DNA of 64,000 nucleotides from Halopseudomonas maritima (GTDB lineage: Bacteria; Pseudomonadota; Gammaproteobacteria; Pseudomonadales; Pseudomonadaceae): assembly GCF_021545785.1 (NCBI RefSeq), contig NZ_CP079801.1, forward strand, positions 2,786,001 through 2,850,000, given 5' to 3'. This document shows, one piece after another, positions 1-8,589 of the stretch. The notes beneath the pieces were generated by a model that worked only from the letters and a program-made list of their open reading frames with translations, was not told the origin of the DNA and searched no databases. Each line of letters starts with the position of its first letter. Position 1 is the stretch's first letter. The translations under genes and the position numbers were made by a program.

Positions 1-885
1 TGGATGGCCGAGCAGCCCATGCAGCCTGGTCGCAAGTACGACATCAAGCGCGCTACCAGCTACAGCCCGGCGTCCTTTACCCGTATTCAGCATCGCATCG
101 ACGTCAACACGCTGGAGCAGCAACCCGCTGCCGAGCTGGCGTTGAACGAAATCGGCCGTGTGCAGGTCGCGCTGGAGCGACCGATTGCCTTTGATGACTA
201 TCAGAGCAATCACACCTCCGGCGCCTTCATCGTTATCGACCGCATGACCAATGGCACTGTGGGTGCCGGCATGATCGTCGCCAAGGCGCAGGACGGGCAG
301 AACACCAGCGGCAGTCACCATGGCCGCCTGGCCCACGTGACTGCGACTGAGCGTGCTGAGCGTTTCGGTCAGGAGCCGGTTACCGTGCTCTTTACCGGCC
401 TCTCCGGTTCGGGCAAGAGCAGCATTGCTTACGCCTTGGAACGCAAGCTGTTCGACGGCGGCCGTGCCTGCTACGTGCTGGACGGCAAGGTCATGCGTCA
501 GGATCTGAGCAAAGGTCTGGCGATGGATGCGGCCGGTCGTGCCGAGAACCTGCACAAGGGCGCGCGCATCGCTCGCCAGATGAACGAAGCGGGCTTGATC
601 GCCATCGGCGCCTTTGTCGCACCGACCGAAGAAAGCCGCGCAACTGCGCGTCATATCCTCGGCAACCGCTGCCTGCTGGTGCACCTGGATACGCCGCTGG
701 ATGTCTGTCAGCAGCGCGACCCCTCGGGCATCTACGCCGCCAACGTCGAAGGTACCATTCCGGGTATCTCCTTCCCGTATGAAGCGCCGAGCGATGCCGA
801 CCTGGTGCTCAACACCGCCGAGCTGGATCTGGAAGGCTGTGTCGCGAGCGTGGTTGGTCTGCTGCGCGAACGCAAGCTGATCTGA
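1..885 (+). CDS. cysNC: Sulfate adenylyltransferase large subunit / APS kinase fusion (CysNC), C-terminal part
   Basis: The reading frame is open from the first base, so the start lies outside the window. About the first 110 visible residues fit the end of the EF-Tu-like GTPase part of CysN (the stretch ending in IVIDRMTNGTVGAGM). From about residue 125 an APS kinase domain follows, with P-loop GLSGSGKS near residues 132-139 and RDPSGIYAA and YEAPSDADL near the end. The full protein would activate sulfate to APS and phosphorylate it to PAPS in the cytoplasm for cysteine synthesis. The usual DGDN motif of APS kinase reads DGKVMR here, which may be a lineage trait of pseudomonad fusions. cysD and the N-terminal part are presumably just upstream. 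The next gene starts 28 bp downstream. Confidence 0.93.
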   Translation, partial: WMAEQPMQPGRKYDIKRATSYSPASFTRIQHRIDVNTLEQQPAAELALNEIGRVQVALERPIAFDDYQSNHTSGAFIVIDRMTNGTVGAGMIVAKAQDGQNTSGSHHGRLAHVTATERAERFGQEPVTVLFTGLSGSGKSSIAYALERKLFDGGRACYVLDGKVMRQDLSKGLAMDAAGRAENLHKGARIARQMNEAGLIAIGAFVAPTEESRATARHILGNRCLLVHLDTPLDVCQQRDPSGIYAANVEGTIPGISFPYEAPSDADLVLNTAELDLEGCVASVVGLLRERKLI

Positions 886-913
886 TCGGCTTGCCTGTTG
901 AGAAGGACACGCC

Positions 914-1375
914 ATGACGCCGGCTGACATCGACTTTATGCGGCTGGCACTGGCGCAGGCGCAGCTGGCGGCCGAGCGGGGCGAAGTCCCGGTGGGCGCC
1001 GTGCTGGTGCAAGATGGCAAGGTGATCGGCGAGGGCTTCAACCAGCCGATCACCAGCCTCGACCCCAGCGCCCATGCTGAAATGGTCGCCATTCGTCAGG
1101 CCGCAACGGCCCTGCAGAATTACCGCCTGCCCGGCACCACCCTGTACGTCACCCTCGAACCCTGCACCATGTGCTCTGGTCTGCTGATCCACAGCCGCAT
1201 CGGGCGTCTGGTCTACGGCGCCAGCGAACCCCGCTCCGGCGCCGTCGCCAGCCGCAGCCAAGTCCTGGACCAGCCCTGGATGAATCACCGGGTGCAGGTG
1301 GAGGGCGGGGTGTTGGCGGAGGAGTGTGGGGCGCTGTTGTCGGGGTTTTTTAGGGAGAGGCGCGGGCGCGGCTGA
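914..1375 (+). CDS. tadA: tRNA-specific adenosine deaminase TadA
   Basis: This 153-residue protein has the complete cytidine/deoxycytidylate deaminase zinc site: His54 and catalytic Glu56 in HAEMVAI, and Cys84 and Cys87 in PCTMCSG. The family deaminates adenosine 34 of tRNA-Arg(ACG) to inosine, an essential cytoplasmic step for decoding. The length is normal. The ATG is preceded by AAGGACACGCC, which contains a good ribosome binding site. It is convergent with mltF, and the gap between them holds a heptamer inverted-repeat region. The neighbourhood tadA-mltF-purL is the usual one in Pseudomonas. Guanine deaminase was considered, but size and motif spacing fit TadA better. Confidence 0.95.
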   Translation: MTPADIDFMRLALAQAQLAAERGEVPVGAVLVQDGKVIGEGFNQPITSLDPSAHAEMVAIRQAATALQNYRLPGTTLYVTLEPCTMCSGLLIHSRIGRLVYGASEPRSGAVASRSQVLDQPWMNHRVQVEGGVLAEECGALLSGFFRERRGRG

Positions 1376-1390
1376 CGGAGCTTTTCGGTA

Positions 1391-1545
1391 AGGCTGGAGG
1401 CTGAAGGCTTTAGGCTGGAAGGTTAAGGGGCTGTGCTTGTTGGTCGGCTATATGGCTTGACCTAGGCCTATGCATGGCAACCAAACTTCCCACATTTATC
1501 TCGACCTTCCAGCCTCCAGCGTTAAGCCTCCAGCCGCGCAGCGCG
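1391..1545. repeat. Heptamer-type inverted repeat between tadA and mltF
   Basis: The left part (1391-1426) has degenerate copies of GGCTGAA/GGCTGGA. The right part (about 1505-1545) has the reverse-complement units TTCCAGCC and CCTCCAGC. The two clusters could pair over a spacer of about 80 bp. They lie between the convergent 3' ends of tadA and mltF, so they could act as a bidirectional transcription end or simply be a scattered genomic repeat. A second, more regular copy lies between hom and thrC at 41523-41589. Confidence 0.6.
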
Positions 1546-1555
1546 ATGCGCTGCG

Positions 1556-2998
1556 CTAAACCCCATCCGGCAACTGCTCCAGAATCCCCGGCGCGTGGTA
1601 TTGCTCGGCCGGTTGCTGGCGGGATTCGGATTGGGGTTGGGTGACCCATTGCAGGATGTCGTAGTAGCGGCGGATGTTCTGCACGTAGTGCACCGGCTCT
1701 GAGCCGCGGGCGTAACCGTAGCGGGTTTTGCTGTACCACTCTTTCTTCTGCAGCAGCGGCAGAAAATCCTTTACGTCGACCCAGCGGTTGGGGTCGCGGC
1801 CGCCGTCGGCGGTCAGCTTGCGGGCGTCATCCAGGTGGCCCAGGCCGACGTTGTAGGCGGCCAGTGCAAACCAGGTGCGGTCGGGCTCGGGAATGTCGGT
1901 GGGTATCTGATCACGCACCCAGATCAGGTAGCGCGCACCGCCGTTAATGCTCTGCTGCGGGTCAACGCGGTTGGTTACGCCGACAAACTTGGCGGTTGGC
2001 AGGGTTAGCATCATTAGCCCGCGTACGCCGGTGGCCGAGCGTGCATTCGGGTCCCAGAGCGACTCCTGATAACTCATGGCGGCCAGCAGGCGCCAGTCCA
2101 GTGAGTTCTGGTCGCCGGCCTGACGCAGAAAGGTCTCAAAGCGCGGCAGGCGGTTTTGCATATGGGTGGCGAAGGCGCGGGCGCCCACGTAGTCCAGTAC
2201 ATCGGAGTGGCCGTAAAAGCGTTCGATCAGCTGATCCAGGGTGCCGTCGGCCTTGATGCGGGAGAAGAACCCATTGACCGCATCGAGCAGGGTGCTGTCG
2301 GCGTACTGGCGCAGCGCCCAGGCCATCGGCTGGCCGTCGCCGAGGTCAAAGGCAACGCTCACGGCCGGGTAAAATGCCTGATTGACCACCAGCTCGTTGG
2401 AGTAGACCACCGCGCTGTCAATTTCGCCGTCGTTGACCAGGCGCAGCAGGTCAACCACTTCAACGCTGTCAGACTCCTCAAAGGTCAGCTCCGGGTGGCT
2501 CTGCTGCAGGGCGCGCAGCTCGTCAGCCAGGGTGCTGCCCTTGAGGACCATCAGGCGTTGGCCGTAGAGGTCTTCAATGCTGCGCGGTTTGCGACTGTCG
2601 CGCCGGTAGACCACCTGCGGAATTACATCGAGATAGGGTGCGGCAAAGCGAATCTGTTCGCTGCGGGCCGGGTTGACGGTCAAGCCCGCTGCCGCCACCT
2701 GTGGGCCATCGGCTTCGCCCAATTGCTGATAGAGACTGTCGAGGGTGTCGGCGGCCTGCATGTCCAGGCCCACGCCCAGGCTGTCGGCAAAGCGCTTGGC
2801 CAGCTCGTACTCCAGCCCGGTATCACCGTTGCGATCTTGATAGTAAGTGGTCGGCGTGTTGCGGGTGATCACGCGCAGGGTGCCGTCCTCCTGAATCTGT
2901 TCCAGTTGGGTGCTTTGCTCACAGGCTGTCAGCAACACGGCGCACAGGGCGGTGGCCAGAGCCTTTAAACGGGGAAGGCGAGGGGCTGGTCGATGCAT
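1556..2998 (-). CDS. mltF: Membrane-bound lytic murein transglycosylase F
   Basis: This 480-residue lipoprotein begins at the ATG that gives MHRPAPRLPR; an upstream in-frame ATG at 3031 lacks a sensible signal sequence. A lipobox (LLTAC, Cys26) anchors it in a membrane, expected to be the outer membrane. Residues from about 40 to 270 form a periplasmic solute-binding-like domain (SBP family 3). A soluble lytic transglycosylase domain follows, with catalytic Glu312 in SYQESLWDP and the motif AAYNVGLGH. MltF cleaves peptidoglycan between MurNAc and GlcNAc to give 1,6-anhydro ends. It is divergent from purL, with 156 bp between the two start codons. Confidence 0.95.
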   Translation of the reverse strand: MHRPAPRLPRLKALATALCAVLLTACEQSTQLEQIQEDGTLRVITRNTPTTYYQDRNGDTGLEYELAKRFADSLGVGLDMQAADTLDSLYQQLGEADGPQVAAAGLTVNPARSEQIRFAAPYLDVIPQVVYRRDSRKPRSIEDLYGQRLMVLKGSTLADELRALQQSHPELTFEESDSVEVVDLLRLVNDGEIDSAVVYSNELVVNQAFYPAVSVAFDLGDGQPMAWALRQYADSTLLDAVNGFFSRIKADGTLDQLIERFYGHSDVLDYVGARAFATHMQNRLPRFETFLRQAGDQNSLDWRLLAAMSYQESLWDPNARSATGVRGLMMLTLPTAKFVGVTNRVDPQQSINGGARYLIWVRDQIPTDIPEPDRTWFALAAYNVGLGHLDDARKLTADGGRDPNRWVDVKDFLPLLQKKEWYSKTRYGYARGSEPVHYVQNIRRYYDILQWVTQPQSESRQQPAEQYHAPGILEQLPDGV

Positions 2999-3154
2999 GG
3001 CGCCAGTATAGGCAAAAGCGGGCTGCGGCAATAGCCGCTGGCGTAATCACAGCAGGGCTGCCGCTGGCCAGTGCGGCATGGCTCCAGCGCTCGGCTTGGG
3101 GTATCCTATGCGCCTTCTTTTTCCCACTGTTCGCATCCCGAGGCCGATACCGAC

Positions 3155-6100
3155 ATGCATATCCTGCGTGGAGCCCCAGCCCTTTCCGATTTTCGTCGTA
3201 CCAAGTTGCTCGCCAAGCTGCAAAGCCGCCTTGCCGCAGTGACCGGGGTGTACGCCGAGTTCATGCATTTCGCCGAGCTGAGCAGCGAGCTGGACGAGCA
3301 ATCCGCGCAGGTGCTCGACCGTCTGCTGCGCTACGGCCCGTCCGTGCCGGTCGAAGAGCCCGCGGGCGAACTGGTGCTGGTTGTGCCGCGTTTTGGCACC
3401 ATCTCTCCCTGGTCCAGCAAGGCGACTGACATCGCGCGCAACTGTGGCCTGAGCCAGGTGCTGCGTCTGGAGCGCGGTATCGCGTACTACGTCAGCGGCA
3501 AACTGTCGGCTGATGAGCGCAAGGTGCTGGTTGCCGAACTGCATGACCGCATGACCGAGCTGGCGCTGGATGATCTGGATGCGGCAGCAGCGCTGTTCGC
3601 CCACACCGAGCCCAAGCCGTTCCAGCGTGTCGACATCCTAGCCGGCGGCCGTGATGCGCTGGTGGAAGCCAACAGCAGCCTGGGTCTGGCGCTGGCCGAA
3701 GACGAGATCGACTACCTGGTTGAAAGCTTCACCGGCCTTGGCCGCAACCCGAGCGACGTTGAACTGATGATGTTCGCCCAGGCCAACTCCGAGCATTGCC
3801 GGCACAAGATCTTCAACGCCAGCTGGGATATCGACGGTCAGGCGCAGGATAAAAGCCTGTTCGGCATGATCAAGAACACCTATCAGATGCACAGCGATGG
3901 CGTGCTGTCGGCCTATAAAGACAACGCCGCTGTGATCGAAGGCTTCACCGCAGGCCGTTTCTTCCCGGTGCCGGGTAGCTTTGAATACCGTGCTCACGAA
4001 GAGCCGGTGCATATCCTGATGAAGGTAGAAACCCACAACCACCCGACCGCGATTGCCCCGTTCCCGGGCGCGTCTACCGGTTCCGGTGGTGAGATTCGTG
4101 ACGAAGGCGCCACCGGTATCGGCGGCAAGCCGAAGGCCGGTTTGACCGGTTTCACCGTCTCCAACCTGCGTATTCCGGGCTTTGTCCAGCCGTGGGAAGA
4201 AGACAACGGCAAGCCGTCGCGCATTGTTACCCCGCTGCAGATCATGATCGAAGGCCCGCTCGGCGGCGCCGCGTTCAACAACGAGTTTGGTCGTCCGAAC
4301 CTGAACGGTTACTTCCGTACCTTCGAAACCACCATCGACTCGCCCCGTGGCCCGGAAACCCGTGGTTACCACAAGCCGATCATGATCGCCGGTGGCATGG
4401 GCAACATCCGTGCAACCCACGTCGAGAAGTCCGACATCCCGGTTGGCGCCAAGCTGATCGTGCTGGGCGGCCCGGCGATGCTGATCGGTCTGGGCGGCGG
4501 CGCGGCGTCTTCCATGGCCACCGGTGCCAGCGCCGAGGATCTGGACTTTGCCTCTGTACAGCGGGAAAACCCGGAAATGGAGCGCCGCTGTCAGGAGGTC
4601 ATCGACCGCTGCTGGCAGCTGGGTGACAAGAACCCGATCGCCTTTATCCACGACGTGGGCGCGGGCGGCCTGTCCAATGCCTTCCCGGAGCTGGTCAACG
4701 ACGGTGGTCGCGGCGGCCGTTTCGAGCTGCGCAACGTACCGAACGACGAGCCGGGCATGAGCCCGCTGGAAATCTGGTCCAACGAATCCCAGGAACGCTA
4801 CGTCATGGCCGTGCCGAACGCCGATTTCGAGCGTTTCGAAGCCATCTGCCAGCGCGAGCGTTGCCCCTTCGCCGTGGTCGGTGAAGCGACTGAAGAACAG
4901 CTGCTGGTGCTCAACGACAGCCACTTCGACAACCAGCCGGTCGACATGCCGCTCTCGGTGCTGCTCGGCAAGCCGCCGCGCATGCATCGCAGCGTCGAGC
5001 GTGAAGCAGAGCAGGGCGACAACTTCAGCGCCAGTGAGCTGACCCTGAGCGATGCTGCCGAGCGCGTGCTGCGTTTGCCGGCGGTTGCCAGCAAGCAGTT
5101 CCTGATCACCATTGGTGACCGCAGCATTACCGGCATGGTTACCCGCGACCAGATGGTTGGCCCGTGGCAGGTGCCGGTGGCCGACTGCGCCGTGACCGCC
5201 ACCAGCTTTGACGTTAACACCGGTGAAGCCATGGCCATGGGCGAGCGCACGCCGCTGGCGCTGCTCAACGCCCCGGCCTCCGGTCGTATGGCGGTGGCAG
5301 AAACCGTGACCAACCTGGCTGCTGCGCGCATCGACAAGCTGTCGGACATCAAACTGTCTGCCAACTGGATGTCCGCTGCCGGTCACCCCGGTGAAGACGC
5401 GCGCCTGTACGACACCGTCAAGGCAGTCGGCATGGAGCTGTGCCCCGAGCTGGGCATTACCATTCCGGTCGGCAAGGACTCCATGTCCATGAAGACCCGC
5501 TGGGACGAGTCCGGCAAAGAGAAGTCGGTTACCTCGCCGCTGTCGCTGATCGTCACCGGCTTCGCCCCGGTGCAGGATGTGCGTGCCACCCTGACCCCGC
5601 AGCTGCGTCTGGACCACGGTGCAACCGACCTGATCCTGATTGATCTGGGCCGTGGTCAGAACCGCTTGGGCGGTTCTGCGCTGGCGCAGGTCTACAACAA
5701 GATCGGCCAGCAGGTGCCGGATCTGGACGACGCTGAAGACCTCAAAGCCTTCTTCGCCGTGATTCAGGGCTTGAATCAGGACGAGCTGCTGCTCGCCTAT
5801 CACGACCGCTCCGACGGCGGCCTGTTCACCACCCTGACCGAGATGGCCTTTGCTGCCCGCTGCGGTTTGAATATCAACCTCGACGTACTGGCGCAAGACG
5901 CCAGCACACTGGCCGAAGTGCTGTTCAACGAAGAGCTGGGCGCGGTTATTCAGGTTGCCCAGAGCGACACCGAAGAAGTGCTGGCACAGCTGTCTGCCGC
6001 TGGCCTGGGTGATTGCAGCGCGGTGATCGGTCAGCCCGCCAGCGAGCAGGCGATTCGCTTCGAGTTTAACGGCAAGCCGGTGCTGGAAAGCACCCGCGCC

Positions 6101-7051
6101 ATCTGGCAGCAAGCCTGGAGCGAAACCAGCTGGCAGATTCAGCGCCTGCGCGACAACGCCGAATGCGCGGATCAGGAGTTTGAAGGCATTGCCGACGACG
6201 CCAACCCCGGCCTGCACGCGCTGCTCAGCTTTGATATCAACGAAGACGTTGCCGCACCGGCCATCAGCAAGGGCTCGCGCCCGCGCGTTGCCATTCTGCG
6301 TGAGCAGGGCGTCAATGGTCAGGTTGAGATGGCTGCGGCCTTCAACCGCGCCGGCTTCAGCGCGGTAGATGTACACATGAGCGACATCCTCAGTGGCCGC
6401 GTTGAGCTGGAAGACTTCCGTGGCTTGGTCGCCTGCGGCGGCTTCTCATACGGTGACGTACTGGGCGCTGGTGAGGGTTGGGCCAAGTCGATCCTGTTCA
6501 ACCAGGTCGCCCGTGAAGCCTTTACAGCCTTCTTTGCTCGCCCCGACACCTTCGCCCTGGGCGTGTGCAACGGCTGCCAGATGCTCTCCAACCTGCGTGA
6601 GCTGATCCCCGGCAGTGACCACTGGCCGCATTTTGTGCGCAACCGCTCCGAGCAGTTTGAAGCGCGAGTTGCCATGGTCGAAGTGCAGCCTTCGCCGTCG
6701 ATCTTCCTCAGCGGCATGGTCGGCAGCCGTTTGCCGATCGCCATCGCCCACGGTGAAGGCCACGCCGAATTTGCCAGCAGCGCCGCTGTTGACGCTTGTG
6801 AGGCCGCCAACGCCGTGGCCCTGCGCTACGTCGACAACCGTGGCCGCATGACCGAACGCTACCCGGCCAACCCCAACGGCTCGCCGCGTGGTATCACCGG
6901 TCTGACCACCCGCGACGGTCGCGTCACCATCATGATGCCGCACCCGGAGCGCGTGTTCCGCGCCGTACAGAACTCTTGGCACCCGGATGACTGGAGCGAA
7001 GACGGCGGCTGGATGCGCATGTTCCGCAATGCCCGCGCCTGGATCGGTTAA
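3155..7051 (+). CDS. purL: Phosphoribosylformylglycinamidine synthase (FGAM synthase, large form)
   Basis: This 1298-residue protein is the large gammaproteobacterial PurL that joins the PurS-like, synthetase and glutaminase parts in one chain. It makes FGAM from FGAR, glutamine and ATP in purine synthesis. Visible marks are ETHNHPTAIAPFPGA and GEIRDEGATG in the synthetase, HDVGAGGL, and a C-terminal class I glutamine amidotransferase with nucleophile Cys1138 in GVCNGCQML and MPHPERVFR near the end. The start chosen gives MHILRGAPALSDFRR, the usual N-terminus; the frame is open 84 bp further up but without support. A hairpin follows the stop codon. Confidence 0.98.
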   Translation: MHILRGAPALSDFRRTKLLAKLQSRLAAVTGVYAEFMHFAELSSELDEQSAQVLDRLLRYGPSVPVEEPAGELVLVVPRFGTISPWSSKATDIARNCGLSQVLRLERGIAYYVSGKLSADERKVLVAELHDRMTELALDDLDAAAALFAHTEPKPFQRVDILAGGRDALVEANSSLGLALAEDEIDYLVESFTGLGRNPSDVELMMFAQANSEHCRHKIFNASWDIDGQAQDKSLFGMIKNTYQMHSDGVLSAYKDNAAVIEGFTAGRFFPVPGSFEYRAHEEPVHILMKVETHNHPTAIAPFPGASTGSGGEIRDEGATGIGGKPKAGLTGFTVSNLRIPGFVQPWEEDNGKPSRIVTPLQIMIEGPLGGAAFNNEFGRPNLNGYFRTFETTIDSPRGPETRGYHKPIMIAGGMGNIRATHVEKSDIPVGAKLIVLGGPAMLIGLGGGAASSMATGASAEDLDFASVQRENPEMERRCQEVIDRCWQLGDKNPIAFIHDVGAGGLSNAFPELVNDGGRGGRFELRNVPNDEPGMSPLEIWSNESQERYVMAVPNADFERFEAICQRERCPFAVVGEATEEQLLVLNDSHFDNQPVDMPLSVLLGKPPRMHRSVEREAEQGDNFSASELTLSDAAERVLRLPAVASKQFLITIGDRSITGMVTRDQMVGPWQVPVADCAVTATSFDVNTGEAMAMGERTPLALLNAPASGRMAVAETVTNLAAARIDKLSDIKLSANWMSAAGHPGEDARLYDTVKAVGMELCPELGITIPVGKDSMSMKTRWDESGKEKSVTSPLSLIVTGFAPVQDVRATLTPQLRLDHGATDLILIDLGRGQNRLGGSALAQVYNKIGQQVPDLDDAEDLKAFFAVIQGLNQDELLLAYHDRSDGGLFTTLTEMAFAARCGLNINLDVLAQDASTLAEVLFNEELGAVIQVAQSDTEEVLAQLSAAGLGDCSAVIGQPASEQAIRFEFNGKPVLESTRAIWQQAWSETSWQIQRLRDNAECADQEFEGIADDANPGLHALLSFDINEDVAAPAISKGSRPRVAILREQGVNGQVEMAAAFNRAGFSAVDVHMSDILSGRVELEDFRGLVACGGFSYGDVLGAGEGWAKSILFNQVAREAFTAFFARPDTFALGVCNGCQMLSNLRELIPGSDHWPHFVRNRSEQFEARVAMVEVQPSPSIFLSGMVGSRLPIAIAHGEGHAEFASSAAVDACEAANAVALRYVDNRGRMTERYPANPNGSPRGITGLTTRDGRVTIMMPHPERVFRAVQNSWHPDDWSEDGGWMRMFRNARAWIG

Positions 7052-7070
7052 TCGCCAGCGCAGTAAACTG

Positions 7071-7095
7071 CAACCCCGGCCACGCGCCGGGGTTG
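7071..7095 (+). terminator. Rho-independent-type terminator of purL
   Basis: A perfect 9-bp stem (CAACCCCGG / CCGGGGTTG) with a 7-base loop starts 20 bp after the purL stop and is followed by a moderately T-rich stretch (TTGCTTGTGG). Confidence 0.75.
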
Positions 7096-7125
7096 TTGCT
7101 TGTGGTGAGCGTCAGGCTGCCCCTC

Positions 7126-7284
7126 TTAGCCTAACGGGCTAAATACACCCGCAAAGCCTTGACCCAAAACGTGTGTATAGACTTGTGTGGTCCGGACATC
7201 GGCGTGGCCGAGCAAGGTCTGCACAGTCCGGATATCACTGCCGCGACGCAGCAGTTCAGTAGCAAAGGTATGGCGAAAGGTCAC
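7126..7284 (-). pseudogene. Integron integrase (IntI-type tyrosine recombinase), C-terminal remnant
   Basis: Translation of the minus strand gives 52 residues beginning VTFRHTFATELLRRG and continuing DIRTVQTLLGHADVRTTQVY and THVLGQGFAGVFSPL before a stop. This is the tyrosine recombinase box II with R-H, GH and the nucleophilic Tyr in QVYTHV. The ending THVL...GV.SPL is characteristic of IntI rather than XerC/D. The catalytic domain upstream of RH and the whole N-terminus are missing, so it cannot work. The break at about 7284 joins it directly to an IS481-type transposase tail. It was too short and start-less to be called as a gene. Confidence 0.8.
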
Positions 7285-7430
7285 TCGAAGAACGGCTGCA
7301 CAGCGTTATTCAAGACATGAGCAGCGGTGACCGGCATCTTGCTTGTGTCCAGCCTGCCAAGAGCAAAGCGACTGAAGCAGTCGATCAGGGTTTGCAGATA
7401 CACCTTGCCTACGCCTTTGACCGTGACGCC
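7281..7430 (-). pseudogene. IS481-family transposase fragment (DDE/rve core)
   Basis: In the minus-strand frame ending with TGA at 7281-7283, about 49 residues read GVTVKGVGKVYLQTLIDCFS, RFALGRLDTSKMPVTAAHVL and NNAVQPFFE. This matches what I know of the central rve domain of IS481-type transposases (GVGKVYLQT.ID, TSK.P.TA..VLNN.V.PFFE), including one expected catalytic Asp. Everything before and after is missing. No terminal inverted repeats or target duplications are visible. The fragment abuts the end of the AraC-type gene on one side and the integrase remnant on the other. Confidence 0.7.
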
Positions 7431-7431
7431 G

Positions 7432-8397
7432 CTACGTGGACCGGCTGGTGGCGCGGCGTAGTGTTCTGGCCGGTGTTTCCCCGAAGCGCGCGCGATAGGC
7501 GCGGGAGAAGTTGCTGACGTGGCTGTAGCCAACTCGCTTGGCAACCTCACGCACGGGCAGCTCGCCTGATTGCAGCCAGCGGTTGGCTGTGCTCATGCGT
7601 TCGTTGCGCACGTATTCGGCGCAACTGAGCTGGAATTTCTGCCGAAACAGTTGATCGAGACGGTTCTCGGACAGGCCGGCCATGTTGGCCAGGGCGCTGA
7701 GCGCCAGGGTGCCATCCAGGTTGTGTTCGATGTGCGCGATGATGTCGCTGAGGCTCTGGTCTTCCCAGACGACAATGCGGTCTTTTGTCGGGTTTTCTTC
7801 GCAGAACAGCTCGATGATTTCTGCCAGAAAGAGGTTCGCAATACCTTCGAGCTTCAGCAGTCGGGTGCTGCCCTTGGCGTGGTTGTCGAACAGGTTGCTT
7901 GCCAAATGCCGCAGGCGCGGACTGGGCGAGAATGATTGGCCTAACTGAAAATCGCCAAAGCTGTTGTCAGTGAATAGCGCCAGCCGCCCGGGCAGTTGGC
8001 CATCGAAGCGGGCTTGCAGGGGCGCGAGTGTGGATGCTACGCCCACATGGCGAACGAGCTGCCCTTTGAACAGATGAAAGCGGCTGCCTGATGGGTCAAC
8101 CCGCATCAACAGGGCGGAATCGGGTGTCAGCGTAAAGGTTTTGCCGTCGGGGTAGGCCAGCTCGGAGTGGCCCTGCAGATGCAGTGCCGAGCCGATCCAC
8201 GGTTCGCTGAAGCTGTTCTGCACCTGCACGAAGCAGTCGTCCAGTGCTTCATATTCCATCCGGTAGAGCACTATGCCGCTGGCGAACTCCAGACGCTCCA
8301 TGCGACCGCGAACGCCCGGCAGGTCGATCGCCTGACCGCCGCTCATATCTGCATGAACTACTGGCACCTCGGTGCCGTTTCCATGTTTTTTTATCAT
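7432..8397 (-). CDS. AraC-family transcriptional regulator
   Basis: This 321-residue protein has a variable N-terminal domain (about 1-215) and a C-terminal AraC/XylS DNA-binding domain with two helix-turn-helices. The first covers about LALSALANMAGLSENRLDQL; the second includes VREVAKRVGYSHVSNFSRAY and ends RARFGETPARTL. The layout resembles PchR-like regulators, but the ligand is unknown. It is divergent from the two-partner secretion genes with a 192-bp gap that holds a 12-bp direct repeat, so it most likely controls tpsA and perhaps itself (inference). The stop codon lies next to the transposase fragment, so the last residues may have been altered by past insertion. Confidence 0.88.
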   Translation of the reverse strand: MIKKHGNGTEVPVVHADMSGGQAIDLPGVRGRMERLEFASGIVLYRMEYEALDDCFVQVQNSFSEPWIGSALHLQGHSELAYPDGKTFTLTPDSALLMRVDPSGSRFHLFKGQLVRHVGVASTLAPLQARFDGQLPGRLALFTDNSFGDFQLGQSFSPSPRLRHLASNLFDNHAKGSTRLLKLEGIANLFLAEIIELFCEENPTKDRIVVWEDQSLSDIIAHIEHNLDGTLALSALANMAGLSENRLDQLFRQKFQLSCAEYVRNERMSTANRWLQSGELPVREVAKRVGYSHVSNFSRAYRARFGETPARTLRRATSRST

Positions 8398-8439
8398 GGC
8401 TGAATACTACCGGAATTCGCCAGTTTGGCCGCCAATATG

Positions 8440-8469
8440 GGGAAAATGATAAGAACCGGGAAAATGATA
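8440..8469. promoter_or_regulatory. Direct-repeat operator candidate in the araC-tpsA intergenic region
   Basis: GGGAAAATGATA occurs twice without mismatch (8440-8451 and 8458-8469), 18 bp apart start to start. Tandem direct repeats spaced by about two helical turns are typical AraC-type binding sites. The pair lies in the gap between the regulator and tpsA, about 120 bp before the tpsA start codon. Confidence 0.55.
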
Positions 8470-8589
8470 TGCCCGCCAGGTGGTTCTTAACCGCAGTGAT
8501 CTCTACCCTAAAGCTCAAGCGGACATCATCAAGCAGGGGAGCTGTCATTGCCCAATTCGGGCCGGACATACCCCGGGGAAGGGAGCACC

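Noticed and set aside
3638..6376. A 912-codon open frame antisense to purL
   Set aside because: It is a shadow of high-GC codon usage in purL, with low-complexity composition and no recognisable domain.
7129..7135. GCCTAAC, which fits the RYYYAAC core of an integron attC site, near the integrase remnant
   Set aside because: It lies inside the last codons of the integrase fragment and has no partner GTTRRRY arm or L boxes, so chance is the simplest explanation.
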